Assembly (NCBI RefSeq): GCF_020171345.1
Contig: NZ_JAIUZM010000002.1
Location: forward strand, 496,001 to 560,000
Direction of reading: 5' to 3'
DNA: 64,000 nucleotides
Origin: Microbulbifer agarilyticus
GTDB taxonomy: Bacteria; Pseudomonadota; Gammaproteobacteria; Pseudomonadales; Cellvibrionaceae
Shown one piece after another: positions 62,143 to 64,000 of this stretch (its first letter is position 1; every line of letters begins with the position of its first letter). The translations under genes were made by a program, and so were the position numbers. Below the pieces are notes generated by a model that saw only the letters and a list, made by a program, of their open reading frames with translations, was not told the origin of the DNA and did no database searches.

Positions 62143-62790
62143 CTAGAGCGTGCTATCGGGCTGATTCTCCGGGCGCGCCTGCTGGAATGCGAGTAGGGCA
62201 GCACAGGCATCCGCAATGGCGGAGATTGTTGGGTAGTCGGAAACCGTCACGCCAAAGCGTTCAGCGTTATAAATCTGCGGAATCAAACAGCATTCAAACA
62301 GCCCCGGCGTATCGCCGCCAGCAAATGGGGCGCGCTGTGTGTTCGTATGCGCAGCCAGTTGGGTTTCCAGTGCCTCAAATCCCAATCCTATCCAATGGCG
62401 TACCCACTGGACCTTCTGCTCATCGCTCGCGCCCAGTTCACTCTGTAGATATTTAAGCACCCGCAGATTTTGAATCGGTTGGATATCGCAGGCCACGTTG
62501 TAGGCCAGTGCGCGTACCCGGGCACGCAAAAGTGGGGGTGCCGGTAGCAGGGCGGGCGAGGGGTGCTGCTCATCCAGCCATTCCAGGATCGCAAGGGACT
62601 GGGTCAAAACATTGCCGTCATCGACCAGCGCGGGAACCAGGCCCTGAGGATTCAGTTGCCGGTGCTTGCTCTCTTTCTGTTCGCCCTTTAGCAGGTTCAC
62701 CGCGTGGTACTGGTAGCTGAGCCCCTTGAGGTTGAGGGCGATGCGCACCCGGTAACTGGCGGACGAACGAAAATAGCCGTGCAGCTCCAT
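62143..62790 (-). CDS. maiA: Maleylacetoacetate isomerase (zeta-class GST)
   Basis: The 215-residue protein has the zeta-class motif SSASYRVRIALNLKGL with the catalytic serines and NPQGLVPALVDDG. It also has the TQSLAILEWLDE glutathione site and CDIQPIQNLRVLKYL in the C-terminal domain, as in MaiA. It isomerises maleylacetoacetate to fumarylacetoacetate in tyrosine/homogentisate breakdown. The adjacent MarR regulator and the aminotransferase fit an aromatic amino acid theme. No hmgA or fahA is in the window. Confidence 0.9.
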   Translation of the reverse strand: MELHGYFRSSASYRVRIALNLKGLSYQYHAVNLLKGEQKESKHRQLNPQGLVPALVDDGNVLTQSLAILEWLDEQHPSPALLPAPPLLRARVRALAYNVACDIQPIQNLRVLKYLQSELGASDEQKVQWVRHWIGLGFEALETQLAAHTNTQRAPFAGGDTPGLFECCLIPQIYNAERFGVTVSDYPTISAIADACAALLAFQQARPENQPDSTL

Positions 62791-62896
62791 CTCTTTGAAT
62801 CCTTAAGCGGTTGTCTGGGGATTGGCGCAACAGGGCGAAGAATTGCTCGTTGTATCAACCCGTTGCGCAAATAATTTGCGTGGTGCGCCGTCTATC

Positions 62897-63089
62897 GTGA
62901 CAAAAATGACGTCAAACACCGTATAATCGCTGCCGATCTTTCAGGGCAGTCTGTGCGTGCCTAGTCGGAAGAATTCTGTTCTTTTGCTCCCCTGGCTACG
63001 CTGTGCGCTCATTAAACGCACACACTGCCAAAAAAACCTGTAGCAGTGGTTACAATTGAAACCAATTTTAGATACATTTGAAATTTGGT
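62897..63089 (+). promoter_or_regulatory. Promoter and structured leader before the MarR gene
   Basis: A TATAAT box (62922-62927) with GTGACA/TGACAA upstream marks a + strand promoter. Downstream GGCAGT-C-TGTGCG (62945-62957) can pair with CGCACA-C-ACTGCC (63017-63029), 12 of 13 positions, while another TGTGCG at 63002 can pair with the same CGCACA, giving two mutually exclusive folds. Next to the gene ACCAATTTT (63061-63069) and AAATTTGGT (63081-63089) form an inverted repeat likely to bind the MarR protein. Confidence 0.45.
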
Positions 63090-63122
63090 ACAACCCGATC
63101 CTTAGCAGGTGCAGAGACCGCG

Positions 63123-63644
63123 ATGACCACCGATAACTCCAACAGCTCATCTACGGAATTTTCCGACCCTATTGATGCCGTGCGTCCGGATGATCTGCGG
63201 CTGGAAAAATTCCTGCCATATCGCTTGTCAGTTCTCTCCAACCGGGTGAGTAACGCCATCGCCGATGCGTACAGCGCACGCTTCGACCTCACCATTCCCG
63301 CCTGGCGGGTTATGGCGATTCTCGGCCGCTTTCCAAACCTTTCCGCAGCGGATCTGGTAGAGCAGACCGCGATGGACAAGGTGGCGATCAGTCGTGCCGT
63401 TTCCATTCTGATTAAGAACGACTACATCACCCGCAGTGAAGATCTCGCAGACCGTCGCCGCCAAGTGCTGAACCTTTCCCAGTTGGGTCGCGATGTGTAC
63501 GACCGTATCGTGCCGCTGGCGCAGCAGTACGAGAACGACCTCATGGGCTCGCTCTCGGCGGAAGAGCGCGGCCAGTTGGACAGCATTATTGAAAAGCTGA
63601 TGACCCGTGCGCAGGATTGGGCCAATCGCGGCCTGATCGACTGA
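63123..63644 (+). CDS. MarR-family transcriptional regulator
   Basis: The 173-residue protein has a winged-helix core LTIPAWRVMAILGRFPNLSAADLVEQTAMDKVAISRAVSILIKNDYITRSEDLADRRRQVLNLSQLGRDVYD, the full MarR motif with the DRR wing. A longer start at a TTG (63078) is possible; the ATG at 63123 is preferred. It is divergent from maiA, so control of tyrosine/homogentisate catabolism is likely, as for HmgR/HpaR-type MarR proteins. The inverted repeat at 63061-63089 is a candidate site. Confidence 0.92.
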   Translation: MTTDNSNSSSTEFSDPIDAVRPDDLRLEKFLPYRLSVLSNRVSNAIADAYSARFDLTIPAWRVMAILGRFPNLSAADLVEQTAMDKVAISRAVSILIKNDYITRSEDLADRRRQVLNLSQLGRDVYDRIVPLAQQYENDLMGSLSAEERGQLDSIIEKLMTRAQDWANRGLID

Positions 63645-63738
63645 CCGGCTTTCCGTCTGCCATTCTTAAATTCCATCTATAGATTTCATTGGTCGGCACG
63701 CCTTGCCTGCGTGTCGTCCAGAACTACCAGGAGTGACC

Positions 63739-64000
63739 ATGTTTGACCATCTGAGCAGCCTGCCTGCGGACCCGATTCTCGGCCTTTTGGCGACTTACCG
63801 GGCTGATGAAAACCCTCGCAAGATCGATCTGGGGGTGGGTGTTTATAAAGATGAGGCTGGGCACACTCCAGTGTTGCAGGCGGTAAAAGAAGCCGAAACC
63901 CGTTTGCTGAGCAGTGAAGAAACGAAGGCGTATGTTGGCCCGGCGGGCACCGCCGGCTTCAATGCTGCCATGCAGGAGCTTGTACTGGGTGCTGGTCACC
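63739..64000 (+). CDS. Aromatic/aspartate aminotransferase, 3' truncated by the window edge
   Basis: The first 87 residues, MFDHLSSLPADPILGLLATYRADENPRKIDLGVGVYKDEAGHTPVLQAVKEAE, are the canonical start of class I aspartate/tyrosine aminotransferases (AspC/TyrB). AYVGPAGTAGF follows. CAGGAG stands before the ATG. The rest, including the PLP lysine, lies outside the window. It converts tyrosine, phenylalanine or aspartate to the keto acid; next to maiA and a MarR regulator, an aromatic preference is inferred. Confidence 0.92.
   Translation, partial: MFDHLSSLPADPILGLLATYRADENPRKIDLGVGVYKDEAGHTPVLQAVKEAETRLLSSEETKAYVGPAGTAGFNAAMQELVLGAGH

Overview
The window reads as chromosomal DNA of a heterotrophic, aerobic, probably marine gammaproteobacterium of the Cellvibrionales/Microbulbifer kind. 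Pointers are two large TonB-dependent receptors, a YebG-type SOS gene behind two enterobacterial-style LexA boxes, YchJ, TruC and DUF924 housekeeping genes, a GcvTHP/SdaA locus, and a complete S-adenosylmethionine cycle using AhcY plus adenosine kinase. No rRNA, tRNA, CRISPR array, insertion sequence or phage gene was recognised. The genus is an inference from gene content only.

Layout. (1) 1-9027, + strand: the tail of a glutathione S-transferase, then a catabolic operon of nine genes: a HapK/REDY-like small protein, an SDR, a PuuE/cyclic-imidase-like deacetylase, a CitE-like lyase, a MaoC hydratase, an acyl-CoA dehydrogenase, two CaiB/BaiF CoA-transferases and a Rieske oxygenase. It has a promoter with an operator-like palindrome at the front and an unusual run of 14-bp tandem repeats merging into a terminator at the end. 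(2) 9260-23800: a sodium/solute symporter, metK, ahcY and a TonB receptor, facing a seven-gene minus-strand operon. That operon holds a SAM methyltransferase, two PucC-family transporters, a Trm112-like zinc protein, a core-MetE methionine synthase, an unknown protein and adenosine kinase. Near-identical 22-bp palindromes lie before metK and before the methyltransferase operon, tying the two halves into one putative SAM/SAH-responsive regulon. (3) 23870-32449: a GNAT gene, a DUF4442 gene, a LysR regulator, sdaA-gcvT-gcvH-gcvP and an NTF2-like gene. (4) 32882-38554: M3 peptidase, LtrA, SOUL haem-binding protein and a multidrug-type MFS. (5) 38683-50287: an accessory block with MFS, DUF1838, TonB receptor, NAD(P)-binding protein, a TetR repressor with two perfect tandem operators, a secreted animal-type haem peroxidase, a protein resembling red chlorophyll catabolite reductase, and an epimerase-like protein. 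(6) 50542-64000: asparaginase, TruC, YchJ, a small secreted protein, a PAS-kinase-receiver hybrid, a pair of secreted amidohydrolases (the second lacking the usual metal-binding HxH), MAPEG, yebG, DUF924, a DUF6249-like protein with an ECF sigma factor and partner, a pseudogene remnant of a prolyl-4-hydroxylase-like oxygenase, maiA, a MarR regulator and the start of an aromatic/aspartate aminotransferase.

How the genes fit together. The metK-ahcY-adoK-methyltransferase-MetE set forms a closed methyl cycle: methionine to SAM, methyl transfer, SAH to homocysteine and adenosine, adenosine to AMP, homocysteine back to methionine. The two transporters and the unknown protein suggest that this cycle serves one particular substrate. 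The accessory block at 38.7-50.3 kb looks like a repressor-controlled system for uptake and redox processing of an extracellular compound. The RCCR/bilin-reductase-like gene raises the possibility that the compound is a tetrapyrrole breakdown product. The first operon chemically resembles activation, hydration and cleavage of a branched dicarboxylate, possibly released from a cyclic imide. These pathway assignments are inference; the gene family calls are mostly well supported.
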